From assembly GCF_014851395.1 (NCBI RefSeq), contig NW_024041150.1:44983856-45047855 (forward strand): a stretch of 64,000 bases of DNA, written 5' to 3'. Made by a program: the position numbers and the translations under genes. The notes beneath the pieces were generated by a model. The model did no database searches. It saw nothing but the letters and a program-made list of their open reading frames with translations, and was not told the origin of the DNA. Position 1 is the first letter of the stretch, and each line of letters begins with the position of its first letter. Of the stretch, positions 54,395 to 64,000 are shown one piece after another. Source of the DNA: Micropterus salmoides (Eukaryota; Chordata; Actinopteri; Centrarchiformes; Centrarchidae).

Positions 54395-55177
54395 GGCGTG
54401 AATCCAAGTTGCTCTTTCAGCCACTTTTACTGCTGTTTCTGTTGTTAGCAGCATCTGAAATAGCCCAGTCCACCTGCGAGCCCACTAATGCTTTCTCCTA
54501 AAGTCCTTCACCACAGTCCAGTCCCCTGGCTCCAGATCGTGCAGTTTCTTTTATGCGGCCTTTGGGATGGTGTTTTTGACCTGCATGTAAATTTCAGAAA
54601 GCACAGAGGACAAATTAGTACAATATCTCAACATTTCATCCTCACATTGGCTGGTATCAGGGAGTTGTCTTTTTACTGGCCCAATCCCTGTGTTCAATGG
54701 TCTGCCAAATAGGACTTCAAAAGGACTGAGACCCCATCTGCCCCTCATCCGGCTCCTCATGTGCATTAAAACGATCGGCATTTTCCATGTTAAACCTGTT
54801 TCTTCACAGCATTTAACAAGCTTGTTTTTCAACGTCCCGTTCTCTCTTTCAACTGCACCTCCGCTAGCTGGATGATAGGCACAATGTTGCCTCAGATCAA
54901 TCCCCATATCCTCCCCTACACTTTTCAATGCTGCGCTGATGACAGGTGTGCCGTTATCACTGGAGATCTTAGCTGGGATCCCCCAGTGAGGAATGATCTG
55001 GCTTATCAAAGCTTTTGAAACTGCTGCTGCGTCCTGTTTAGATGTTGGAAATGCCTCTACCCATTTAGAGAACATTTCTACCATGATATGACAATATTTC
55101 TTCCCCTGTGACGGTGTCAGTTCAATGAAGTCCATTTGCAGGTGCTCAAATGGTTTGTCTGGGGGTGGGTGTGCCAC
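54395..55177 (-). pseudogene. Endogenous retrovirus integrase
   Basis: The frame 55177-54551 contains the catalytic core: LQMDFIELTP (first Asp), SSDNGTPV (second Asp) and AVERENGTLK (Glu), with spacing of a D,D(35)E integrase. A C-terminal segment at about 54540-54395, in another frame and with one stop, has EPGDWTVVKDF and a GPY/F-like module ending in TWIHA. The N-terminal zinc-binding HHCC region is missing, replaced by inserted sequence. Gamma-type affinity is inferred from the GPY/F-like tail. Not functional. Confidence 0.82.
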
Positions 55178-55194
55178 CTGTGGGATCTGAATCT

Positions 55195-55385
55195 GTCACG
55201 ATCGTGGTGTGGAGGCAGGTTGGAGGACCCAAACGCACCGGAGCAGGTATAGTTCAACAAAGGGTATTAATATAACCAAAAGGGAGCACACTTACAGGTG
55301 AGTGGCTGAATAACAGAAATCCAAAATCCAAAACCCGGCCTGTCGGGTCGTCCCGGGGAACGATGCAAGGTCAGCTCTGGCATTC
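55195..55385. repeat. Insertion splitting the provirus pol region
   Basis: Non-retroviral sequence (TCACGATCGTGGTGTGGAGG, GGAGGACCCAAACGCACC) lies between the RNase H end and the integrase core. Its start resembles the repeat at 22225-22920. Its arrival coincides with loss of the integrase N-terminus. Confidence 0.55.
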
Positions 55386-55390
55386 CCCTG

Positions 55391-56318
55391 TTAGATAGGA
55401 TCAAGTTTGTTCGCGTGAGCGTCACATTTACACACAGCAACCATTTTGGGCAACAGCACAGCATCAAGTAGTTCATCAACCAGTGTGTGATGAGCATTAG
55501 GTTTGCCTGTGGATGTTAAAAACTTCCTGTTTGCCCACAATCTCCCAAAATCATGAATAACACCCCAAGAATAACGTCTGTCTGTAAAAATGTTTCCAGT
55601 TTTGTCCTTTGCATATTTACATGCTTCTGTCAGTGCAGCTAGCTCTGCTGCTTGTGCAGAATAGTTTGAAGGGAGCGGTTTTGATAAAATTGTCTCATGC
55701 AAAGTTGTTACTGCAAAACCTGCTCGATTTTTTCCAGTTGCTGGATCACGTGATGCTGAGCCGTCCACAAACAACTCCATGTCTGGGTTTGTTAGAGGAG
55801 TCTCCTGTAAGTCTGCCCTTGGAGAGCAGACTTGAGAGTAGAGAGAGAGTAGCAGGATTTAACACAGTGCACCTCTTAACAGTGATGTTAGACATATCAA
55901 GCAACAAGGTGTTGTATCTCAGCCACCTGGCTGTGGAGAGATGAGATGTTTTTTGTTCAAGCAAAATCATCGACACAGCATGTGGAACAAATAATGTAAA
56001 GTCTGAATAACCCACAATGTCACGTGATGCCATGGCTGCTTTTCAGCAGCCGCCACAGCTCTCAGGCAGTTTGGCTGCAACAGAGTCCAGTTTGGATGAG
56101 AAATAGGCTACAGGTCTCAGTCGTCCCCCATGGTCTTGTAGTAGTACTGAGGTCATGTACCCCCCCTTTTCGTCAACAGTCTGTGTGAAAGGTTTGTTAC
56201 AGTCAGGAAGACCGAGGGTCGGTGGAGACTGAAGAGCCCGTTTTAAATCAACATGAAATCTCAGGCCTTCCCCATGTGCGGTTTCTGCCCATGGTGCCTT
56301 AATGTGAGCATCATCCAT
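55391..56318 (-). pseudogene. Endogenous retrovirus RT connection and RNase H
   Basis: Minus-strand frames in order: 56318-56043 (LGLPDCNKPFTQTVDEKGG and PVAYFSSKLD, the RT-RNase H connection), 56033-55746 (ASRDIVGYSDFTLFVPHAVS), and 55780-55391 (ELFVDGSASRD, QAAELAALTEACKYA). RNase H acidic residues are readable, and GNARAD follows a stop at about 55385. The RT palm with its catalytic box is absent: the pol sequence ends near 56340, about 75 bp from the LTR element at 56417. Confidence 0.82.
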
Positions 56319-56416
56319 AAAAAGTTAATTTACCTGTTTCTAAATGCTTCAATTTGCTTTGGGGTGAGAGGGCTCTTCTTTTTTTCTTTTTCCCTTTTGC
56401 AGTGATCACATGACCC

Positions 56417-57197
56417 TAATGTCGTGTAAAAATTCAAGACTTGGGCCAGATAAGAAAGCTTGAACCTTTACCAACATTTTTATTATCAACAAAAAACAGA
56501 CACCAATTAGAATATAAAAGTTCCACCGGAGTCTGTCAGAGATCGGTGCAAAATAGAGCCCCATTCTGTTACCAGAACAGAGACCCGAGTCGACATGAAA
56601 ACCATGTAACGACTGACTTTCACCTCCTTCTGGACCTCCTTTTATAGCTCTGTTTCTTGGCTTAACATCATCTCTTGGCTCTCTTTCCCACTGCACCTGG
56701 GTCTGGGAAAGTCCAAGATTTTCACGTGCCCAAGCATTTGGTGGGAAAGTCCCTGACTGCCTGCTCCTCCTCTCTGTGTCCTCTGCATGAACTCTGCTTG
56801 ATCAAGCCATTTCTTCCATAACCTGACTTTTGTGGAATAAACTGGTGTTGTTTGTGCTCCGTGCTAGAAACAGGACATTCTTACTGTGATGGACTATATT
56901 GATGTATGTTTTGTTATACAATTTGCACAAAATCTGCTTCTATATTTTACTTTGCAGGTATTTTTGATGCTCCCTCCCTTTTCTCCCAAAGCACACGAAC
57001 TTGCTCACACACACACATGTGCCTGGGCAGTTAGGTACAGAAAGGAGCACACACACTCAGAGCTGTAGAGTTTTAACACTGTGATCCTAACTTTACACTA
57101 TAAAATAACACTTTAAATGATGACAATGTAGACCACCATTGCTCTAGTAATAAATGATAACAATTTAGGCTATAATGCTCCAAAATAATTCACAACA
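56417..57197 (-). repeat. 3' LTR of the non-coding element
   Basis: Minus strand starts TGTTGTGAATTATTTTGG and ends TTTACACGACATTA. Same length as the partner LTR. The trailing TTA is shared by both LTRs, so it is counted as part of the element although retroviral LTRs usually end in CA. Confidence 0.85.
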
Positions 57198-57208
57198 CTC
57201 CCTCCTCT
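57198..57208 (-). other. Polypurine tract of the non-coding element
   Basis: Minus strand AGAGGAGGGAG lies directly before the 3' LTR, the plus-strand priming site in reverse transcription. This, with the primer-binding site, fixes the minus orientation. Confidence 0.8.
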
Positions 57209-60200
57209 GAGGCTGTAAAGCCTCACACTTTATACACCAACACTGTGACCACTGAAAATAGGCGGCCTATTGTATTTTCATATGAAACCTATTTCTCAGA
57301 CTTGTAGACCTTCAAGAAAATACCCAAATTAGTGTTTACACATTGTGAAATAATCAATAATCATGCGGTGGGATGTTCCTGTTTCTAACACATTTGAGCA
57401 AGTTATAATGACAAGGATTTCCATTACTCCTCTCTCCTTATTACCCTTTAAATGAGCTTAACATATTAAACTACCTATACTATTCGCTATAATATAGTGA
57501 GATATACCTTGTAAATGGTTTACACTCGTGAAACAAATAATATCTTTCTTAACAATTATAACAACACCTAATGTGTTGAAAGGCTCACATCATCAAAACA
57601 ATCACATGGTGCATAGTGAACTTTCTGTGTAACAATACAGTAACCAGACATAACAGTGTTTTGACAATGATTCATGTGACACTTCAGAATGGTGTAAAAT
57701 GTCCAATAAACATGTATGATGTCCATTTTGAAAGTTTAGTCCGTGGTACTATGGAACTCTTTTTGGGCACTCAGGTTTCTTGGGGAACAGACTGGGTACC
57801 AATTTGAGGGCGCTCAGTCGTTTGTAGTTTCAGTCTTGTTCTTCCTTTTGCTGCTTCACTTGGACTCATAGCTGGTGATAGTCAAAGTCGTCTCTGTGGT
57901 GGTGCAGGTCGCGCTTGATCTTGCCTGCTGCTGCGTCTGCCTCCTCTGGTTTTTGACTGGCTGTGAAGGATTATTAAGCTTGCTTATCTGTATCTTACTC
58001 TTACCAATAAGTGAGCTTTATCCTACTGTTTGTAGTTTGGAGACTTTAACTATTGTTTCTATCTGTCTAATCTTTTTCTAGATATCCTATTATATTTGCT
58101 TGCAATTTAACCCCTCTAACATCCTGTATATCTGTGTATTGAATTACATTGCTATTGGATGTACAAATAGCAAATCTTGAAACACTCCATTATTCATTAG
58201 TGCACCACAATTCTTCCATACTTTAAACTAGTTTACTAATACTACCTACAAAAACAGAAAGAAAACATAGATTAACTGTTCAGCATCACATGTGTTGGTT
58301 GTTCCTGTGGAATACATGACAAAGGTCAATCATGATTTAAGACTCACAATCATCATATTTAAGCATGCAATAGCAATGTGCTGCTGAAACTGCTTTATAA
58401 AGGCAATGAGGCTTCTCCTTTCGGCCTCTTTAAAATCAAGCCTGAAAGGTTGCCTGTCATTGTATTTGCTACACTGAGGAGCTCTGCGCTGGCTGTTCCT
58501 CTGCACAAACCCAGAGCAGACAGTGATCTCTAACAGTTATAATATAAAATAATCCCACTAGATCCCTTTTTTCTAAAAACTCTGTTTAAAAACACAAGGA
58601 ATGCCTGATGTTCTGATCCCTTTTTGCTGAAATTTAGTAACAGGTGGCTGCTGGAGGAGAGCAGCAAAGTTATTGACTCAGTATATTTGTGTTAATGAAT
58701 CAATTATTAATGACATATCTTGCTATTTTATATATCCTGAGCTAACCTTATTCTTATTCCTAGTCTTTTTGGATTTAACATCAGTCTCTATTTTCTTTTT
58801 TCTTCCCCTATCTTTCTATTTTTCAACACTCCTGCTCCCAAACTCCTGTGAGGTCTTCAAACAGTTCTTTTTCAGCAGATGTTGCAGTTTTCAAGGCCTC
58901 TGATAGTCTGACCATTTGTAATGTTGATCATGTGAGACAGAGAGCGCTTCCTTGGTGATGTCTCTGTCAGCACTCGGTCACATGTGAGAGCATTTTGGCT
59001 GAAGTTCATTTTCACTGTGAAGCCTTCTTGACCTTTTAAACTTTGTGCTGATAGGTTCACAGTCTTTAAGTTGGTGTTGTCCTCTTTATGATTCAACTGC
59101 AGATGGTAGATGTGGTCTGACTGGCCGCGTCCTCAGCGTTGGGAAGATGCTGACGTCAGTGGAGGTGGGCTTGGGCCTGTGATGCATCAGGTTGGCACGC
59201 CTCCTGTATCACCTCCCTTTCTTCCTCACAGTCAGATTCTGCTGTGTCTATTTTGAAGCTGCTCTCTCGCCTTCTTCATGAAACTTCAGAGCTGCCATCT
59301 TGTCCACTGTAGCTCTGTCTCGCTGTCGTCATGTCTCATGGTTTGTTGAGCTCTGCAGGTATCTTGGTCTGTAGGCAGATCTTTTGTCTTTCTGAGATCT
59401 GTGCTATGACGAACTTTTCACTTCGTTCGGGAGTTGTTATTCTTTCTAATCATATCTAGCTCTCGTCTCCTCCCTATCTATTATAGCCTCTTTTTCCATC
59501 TCTCCTTTATATCTGAACTCAACCCTTTAAAGACCCTAATTATTTTTTCTTCTTCTTCTGCCTGTACTGGCCCTTGACTGCACTTACTTATATCTTTCTT
59601 CCACTTGCTGTATACGTTTCTTCATCTGGGGGTATATCTATTTAGACCTTATCTACCAGGATGGGCTCTTTCATTATTCTGTCTCAGTGACTACTTTTCC
59701 TTCACTAAAGGCTATATCGTATGTCAGTATTATCTACCTGCTGGTCAAACTGTTTCTCCCTATTTTCCCTTCATTCTGAGCTTTCTCTATCTCTTATCTG
59801 ACGTTTTTTATTTTATCTTTAACTACTTAGTTGTGCTGTTACCACATATGTTGCTGCCACAGCTCCCTCCTTTGACCACCTTTGCAGCTAATATTTCTTT
59901 TTTCTGCTCTTTACCATTTAATTTCACCTGCTGTGTGCCTCCCAGGACAGCCATCGCACACTCACTGCGAGCAAACACTTACTCTCTGGAAACTTTAGAA
60001 TTTGGACGGCCTTCATGCCTCGAAAAAGAAAAGGACAGTTCATTGTAAAGCCACACAACCAAGAAACTAGAATGAAACAATTCATTGAAAGAAACTCAGG
60101 CAGCTCCCCTTGTTTTTATATCAAAGAGCTATTCAACTGAAAAATAATCAAAGCAGAGTTTACTAAAAATAACTACCTTCAGTGAAACTAACAACTATTA

Positions 60201-61273
60201 AAATATCAAATTCATTTTCTCACATCTAATACAAAATTGATGGCTCTCAATCCCTTCTATAACATAAATCCTTCATAGATAACACCTCACATTGCTGCTT
60301 ATCAATCTGTACTTTTATCTTTCAATAAATTTGCAAACTTTATCAGATGTCATCATTTTTCTAGTTTTGTTCCTTCTCCTCGACCAAAAAGTGTCTTCAG
60401 CCTGTTATTCTGAACTAAATTTCCTTTATTATCATAATACTGTAGGCTGTTTCAACTACACTTTTCTTTTTCGTATCCAGCAGTCATTGCCGTTATTTTA
60501 CTAATCTGCTTACTGTCAGGCTGTTATTGGTTCAAAAAACTTTTATAACTTCTGTTATTATTAACTCATGAGTAACTTGCTATAACGTGCTGTTGTTATC
60601 CTAGAAAGGTGCAACAGATCACAAAACTCTCATAACTTTTGGTTTAGGGCTGAACTGCTCTCTTTTTCTCTCTCTCAGCCTGCTGTCCTCCCCCACATGG
60701 ACACTCACACAGACACAGCTCAGCTCCTGCTCTGTGCCTCTCTGCTAACATGAGCAAACTCCTTTTTTCTTTTCTCTTCCAGTCTTCATTATTCGGGCGT
60801 GGACTGCCACTTCAGAACTTTATTTTGCACATAGCTTTATCACAATTCAATCTGAGACTGCATCAAAGCCGTCTTTTACACTAGTCCACATTCACTATTT
60901 CATCAATATATATTCATATATCTTTTACTTTATAACTCCTTCCATCAACTTCTTATACTTATTTATATCACCATATCAACTCTATTCATCTGTTATCCTT
61001 AAGCTTTATGTTAGTTTAATATTAGATCAGTTATTCAACTATCATTATTTTATACTTTTTATCTAATGGTCTTAAACATGAGGCTTCAAGACTCAAACTA
61101 TTAGTATTATTATTTTAGGCCTTGGTAACATTTATATGCACTTTTTCTTAACACACAGCTATCAACTATATTTTCAGCAATATTTACATGCACGTATGTC
61201 TTCTGACTCCTATCTCCTGCCGGCTTCTGACTTTATGTACATTACCTAGGCTTTCAGCTGAACTAGTCTGATT
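57209..61273. other. Internal region of the LTR element, no gene
   Basis: About 4 kb without any frame resembling gag, pol or env on either strand. The plus-strand frames (for example 59605-60048) are pyrimidine-rich and hydrophobic from composition alone. The minus strand is purine-rich, as is common for retroviral RNA. Confidence 0.6.
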
Positions 61274-61550
61274 CACTTCCTCAACACAGACTTAATTTAC
61301 ACTGCCTAGGTTTTATTTCCAAATTAATTAGCCTGATTCACTTCCTCAACACAGACTTAATTTACACTGCCTAGGTTTAATTCCAAATTTGTGGACCTGA
61401 TTCACTTCCTCAACACAGGCCCAATTTACACATAATATAGCCTCTCAATCCACTTCCTCAACATGAGGGCTTAGACAGAAATGATTCACTTCCTCAACAC
61501 AAAATCTGTCTTTATAAATCGCTACTCAATCCACTTCCTCAACATGAGCG
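61274..61550 (-). repeat. Six-copy GAGGAAGTG motif array
   Basis: CACTTCCTCAACA (minus strand TGTTGAGGAAGTG) occurs at 61274, 61339, 61403, 61451, 61487 and 61532. The first two or three copies lie in a 64/65-bp tandem repeat. GAGGAAGTG matches the ETS/PU.1 binding core. The array is in the 5' part of the element. Confidence 0.85.
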
Positions 61551-61669
61551 CGTAATACTTCTTTTATCTTTAAGCACGCTTTATTCTCCTATCCTGCCAC
61601 AGTCCTATTTAGGCTCCTAGCGGTAACGTGCTATAGTACATCCGCCCGTTCAGTCCGAACCTACCATCG

Positions 61670-61965
61670 AAGAGCCCCAACACTCAGTTGAAATCCTGCG
61701 ATATAAGCTCGCGGTAGCCACGTGATGACTATTTATTAGCCAACTTGCCCATGTCAGCCCTGACCTAGTGAGTGAAGCACCCCAGCACTCAGCACTTTCA
61801 TTCTGCACTTCTCCAAGCCAGCGGTATCCGCAATGGCTTTAAATTCTTATCTCTTCATCAGCTCACTACGCCTATGCAGTCCTGTTCTGATTGGATCGAA
61901 GCTCCCCGACATTAAGTCGAAGCGCTGCGATTCTTAAAAAACAGCGGTATTCACGATGATGGCTG
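61670..61965 (-). repeat. Diverged tandem repeats in the leader
   Basis: GAAG-NCCCC-ACACTCAG-like starts recur at about 61670, 61776 and 61900, each followed after 45-65 bases by GCGGTA plus a C/A-rich piece. The three units of roughly 105-125 bp are diverged. They lie between the primer site and the ETS-like array. Confidence 0.5.
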
Positions 61966-62438
61966 GAAAACACTTATTTTACTTACCCTTAAAAGCAAAC
62001 AATTAAACACAAAAAGCGCATCTATTCTACTAGCTTTACACACTTTGACATAGACATATTCCGCACCATGGTTCACACACACACATGCAAATTTAGCTGC
62101 TATTGCATTTTGCCTGCATTTAGATTTGCACCGACTCTACCCCTCCAGCGTTTACTTTCTTTCTTTATTTAGTTTCAATTCACCATTAAAATCCAAATTT
62201 CATATTTTAGTAAAATATTTTCTACTTAATTTACTGCTTTTAGCACTCAAAATTTATTCTAGGTTCAAGATTGAGGAGACTTTAAGATTCACACCTGGGC
62301 GGAAAATCCCGTATTCAGACACAGTTAAAATGCAGATTTTTGGTTAAACAGGTATTCTGCTTACCTTTTCTATGTGGCCACGTGTCTCAGATACAGGCTG
62401 TCCGTCCCGGTCAGAAACTCTCGGCCTCTGGACTCAAT

Positions 62439-62456
62439 CTCCTGGCTGGCTCGCCA
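62439..62456 (-). other. Primer-binding site, tRNA-Arg type
   Basis: Minus strand TGGCGAGCCAGCCAGGAG lies a few bases inside the 5' LTR. From memory of vertebrate tRNA-Arg (ACG), all 18 bases are complementary to its 3' end including CCA; pairing stops after 18. Confidence 0.75.
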
Positions 62457-62458
62457 AG

Positions 62459-63239
62459 TAATGTCGTGTAAAAATTCAAGACTTGGGCCAGATAAGAAAG
62501 CTTGAACCTTTACCAACATTTTTATTATCAACAAAAAACAGACACCAATTAGAATACAAAAGTTCCACCGGAGTCTGTCAGAGATCGGTGCAAAATAGAG
62601 CCCCATTCTGTTACCAGAACAGAGACCCGAGTCGACATGAAAACCATGTAAAGACTGACTTTCACCTCCTTTTGGACCTCCTTTTATAGCTCTGTTTCTT
62701 GGCTTAACATCATCTCTTGGCTCTCTTTCCCACTGCACCTGAATCTGGGAAAGTCCAAGATTTTCACGTGCCCAAGCATTTGGTGGGAAAGTCCCTGACT
62801 GCCTGCTCCTCCTCTCTGTGTCCTCTGCATGAACTCTGCTTGATCATACTATTTCATCCATAACCTGACTTTTGTGGAATAAACTGGTGTTGTTTGTGCT
62901 CTGTGCTAGAAACAGGACATTCTTACTGTGATGGACTATATTGATGTATGTTTTGTTATACAATTTGCACAAAATCTGCTTCTATATTTTACTTTGCAGG
63001 TATTTTTGATGCTCCCTCCCTTTTCTCCCAAAGCACACGAACTTGCTCACACACACACATGTGCCTGGGCAGTTAGATACAGAAAGGAGCACATACACTC
63101 AGAGCTGTAGAGTTTTAACACTGTGATCCTAATTTTACACTATAAAATAACACTTTAAATGATGACAATGTAGACCACCATTGCTCTAGTAATAAATGAT
63201 AACAATTTAGGCTATAATGCTCCAAAATAATTCACAACA
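62459..63239 (-). repeat. 5' LTR of the non-coding element
   Basis: Partner of 56417-57197, same 781-bp length and about 98 percent identical by eye. ACCC follows it at 63240-63243. Confidence 0.85.
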
Positions 63240-63602
63240 ACCCAAAACAATATTATTCATAAACGGACTGCAGGTTGGATCTGCTAGCTTCATGGTCATC
63301 AGGAAGGAGTTAAATCTAGAGACGTCTTTCACAAAGATTTGTTTCTCATGTTTGTTTTTTTTTATCTCTTAGAGGGCTTTATCTCATGGTTATCAAATTT
63401 GAGATCAGAAAATCTGTTTCTGGAACAGTTCTTACCTCATTCACTACAAAGAAAATATTTTACAATGTACCTGTAGACTTTGAAAGTCAACATTGGGATC
63501 TGATGTCTTTCCCCACCCACCAGCTTCACAGCACGTTCTCACCCAGGGTCCTAAATCCTCCCACCTGTCATGTTTAGCTTTGACCAGAGGGACCTGAGGA
63601 AG

Positions 63603-63962
63603 TCAGTTAGGAATCTGAAACAGAGTTTTGCAGTGTGGGTCATTCACAACAACAGAAACAGCACATCTGTTGTTGCTCCAGTACAACCAGTTCAGTCTCA
63701 GTGAGTTCTTATCTCTGTGTTTTCTGAACCATTCTTTCTCAAAGCTCGTATCAGCACCAAGATGTACGTGTGACCTGCAGCTCAGTTCCTGCGGGGACAT
63801 GAAGTCTGTCTGAGTGTCTGTGTTATGGAAAAGTGTCTTGACTTCCGCGATTAAAGAATGATTAACTGAGTTCACTGCTGCCTCACTGATAGACATACAG
63901 CAACTCCCTTTGACTCTGTTTAACAAACTGTGATGCCATGTCAGAAATTCTGGCCACCACAA
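63603..63962 (-). CDS. Unrecognised open frame at the window edge
   Basis: An open frame of about 120 codons reads LRLNWLYWSNNRCAVSVVV and ends FQIPN and TGA. Upstream, near 63985, stops close the frame and no ATG or clear splice acceptor is visible at its beginning; the first in-frame ATG is inside. The residue mix (Trp, Cys, His) is not low complexity, so it could be a coding exon or an old coding remnant. No domain is recognised. Confidence 0.2.
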   Translation of the reverse strand: MWWPEFLTWHHSLLNRVKGSCCMSISEAAVNSVNHSLIAEVKTLFHNTDTQTDFMSPQELSCRSHVHLGADTSFEKEWFRKHRDKNSLRLNWLYWSNNRCAVSVVVNDPHCKTLFQIPN

Positions 63963-64000
63963 CCCCCCGGGGAGTGGAAATCAGAATTATGCCCAACAAA

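Larger units (their letters stand above)
56417..63239 (-). mobile_element. Complete non-coding LTR element (minus strand)
   Basis: Two 781-bp LTRs (56417-57197 and 62459-63239) differ at roughly 13 positions by eye. On the minus strand the element reads 5' LTR, an 18-nt primer-binding site, about 5.2 kb internal DNA, a polypurine tract, 3' LTR. ACCC flanks both ends (56413-56416 and 63240-63243), a candidate 4-bp target duplication. No gag, pol or env frame is visible inside; the longest minus-strand frame is about 74 codons. It would have needed proteins from a helper element. It was inserted near the broken provirus on its left. Internal repeats are listed separately. Confidence 0.85.

Noticed and set aside
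59605..60048. Plus-strand open frame of 147 codons, hydrophobic
   Set aside because: It lies inside a minus-strand LTR element. The hydrophobicity follows from pyrimidine-rich composition, and there is no splice context.
1..64000. CRISPR arrays, phage, operon or bacterial defence systems
   Set aside because: The DNA is clearly vertebrate, with introns and fish retroelements; the tandem repeats seen are minisatellites or retroelement repeats without spacer structure.

Overview
The window looks like teleost fish nuclear DNA. It is AT-rich and mostly non-coding, carries split genes with GT-AG introns, and is packed with fish repeat families: L2 and Rex1-like LINEs, tRNA-derived SINEs, a DIRS tyrosine-recombinase retroelement, gamma-type endogenous retroviruses and a recent non-coding LTR element. 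There are no bacterial-type operons, CRISPR arrays or rRNA. Everything was read by eye; family names come from motif recognition, not from searches.

Two genes can be assembled exon by exon with all reading phases agreeing, and both look like immune receptors. (1) On the minus strand, 12912 to 8914, is a B7/butyrophilin-like immunoglobulin receptor: signal peptide, two tandem V-set exons, and a final exon with a membrane segment plus a tail encoded by a 21-bp minisatellite (327 codons). A second, diverged last exon lies at 7741-7883, and long stretches of the intron and 3' side are duplicated. (2) On the plus strand, 33797 to 48781, is an Fc-receptor-like gene: signal peptide, two Ig domains, Ser/Thr/Pro stalk, membrane segment and a tail with four consensus ITIMs plus two near-ITIMs (366 codons, nine exons). 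Two of the ITIM exons are tandem duplicates. An orphan FCRL-like membrane exon lies just downstream at 50852-50956, so the locus probably belongs to a tandem family of paired immune receptors.

Layout. 1-8 kb: sparse DNA with a solo LTR and a SINE. 7.7-13 kb: the V-set receptor. 13.5-16.2 kb: an LTR and a decayed 3' half of a retrovirus. 17.5-21.8 kb: a GC-rich DIRS element (gag remnant, RT-RNase H, tyrosine recombinase, terminal repeats). 22-27.6 kb: unclassified repeats and a broken transposase-derived gene. 27.6-33.1 kb: L2 LINE copies, one with a GDSL-esterase ORF1. 33.8-48.8 kb: the FCRL-like gene with LINE, SINE and MITE insertions in its introns. 49.5-50.4 kb: an LTR joined to an inverted internal piece. 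51.7-53.4 kb: a 108-bp tandem repeat with palindromic E-boxes and two exons of a DDE-transposase-derived gene. 53.4-56.3 kb: a degraded pol-env provirus on the minus strand. 56.4-63.2 kb: a complete, non-coding LTR element with near-identical 781-bp LTRs, a tRNA-Arg primer site, a polypurine tract and an array of ETS/PU.1-like motifs.

The most notable points are the two receptor genes with tails that vary by repeat or exon duplication, and the non-coding LTR element carrying six GAGGAAGTG motifs.
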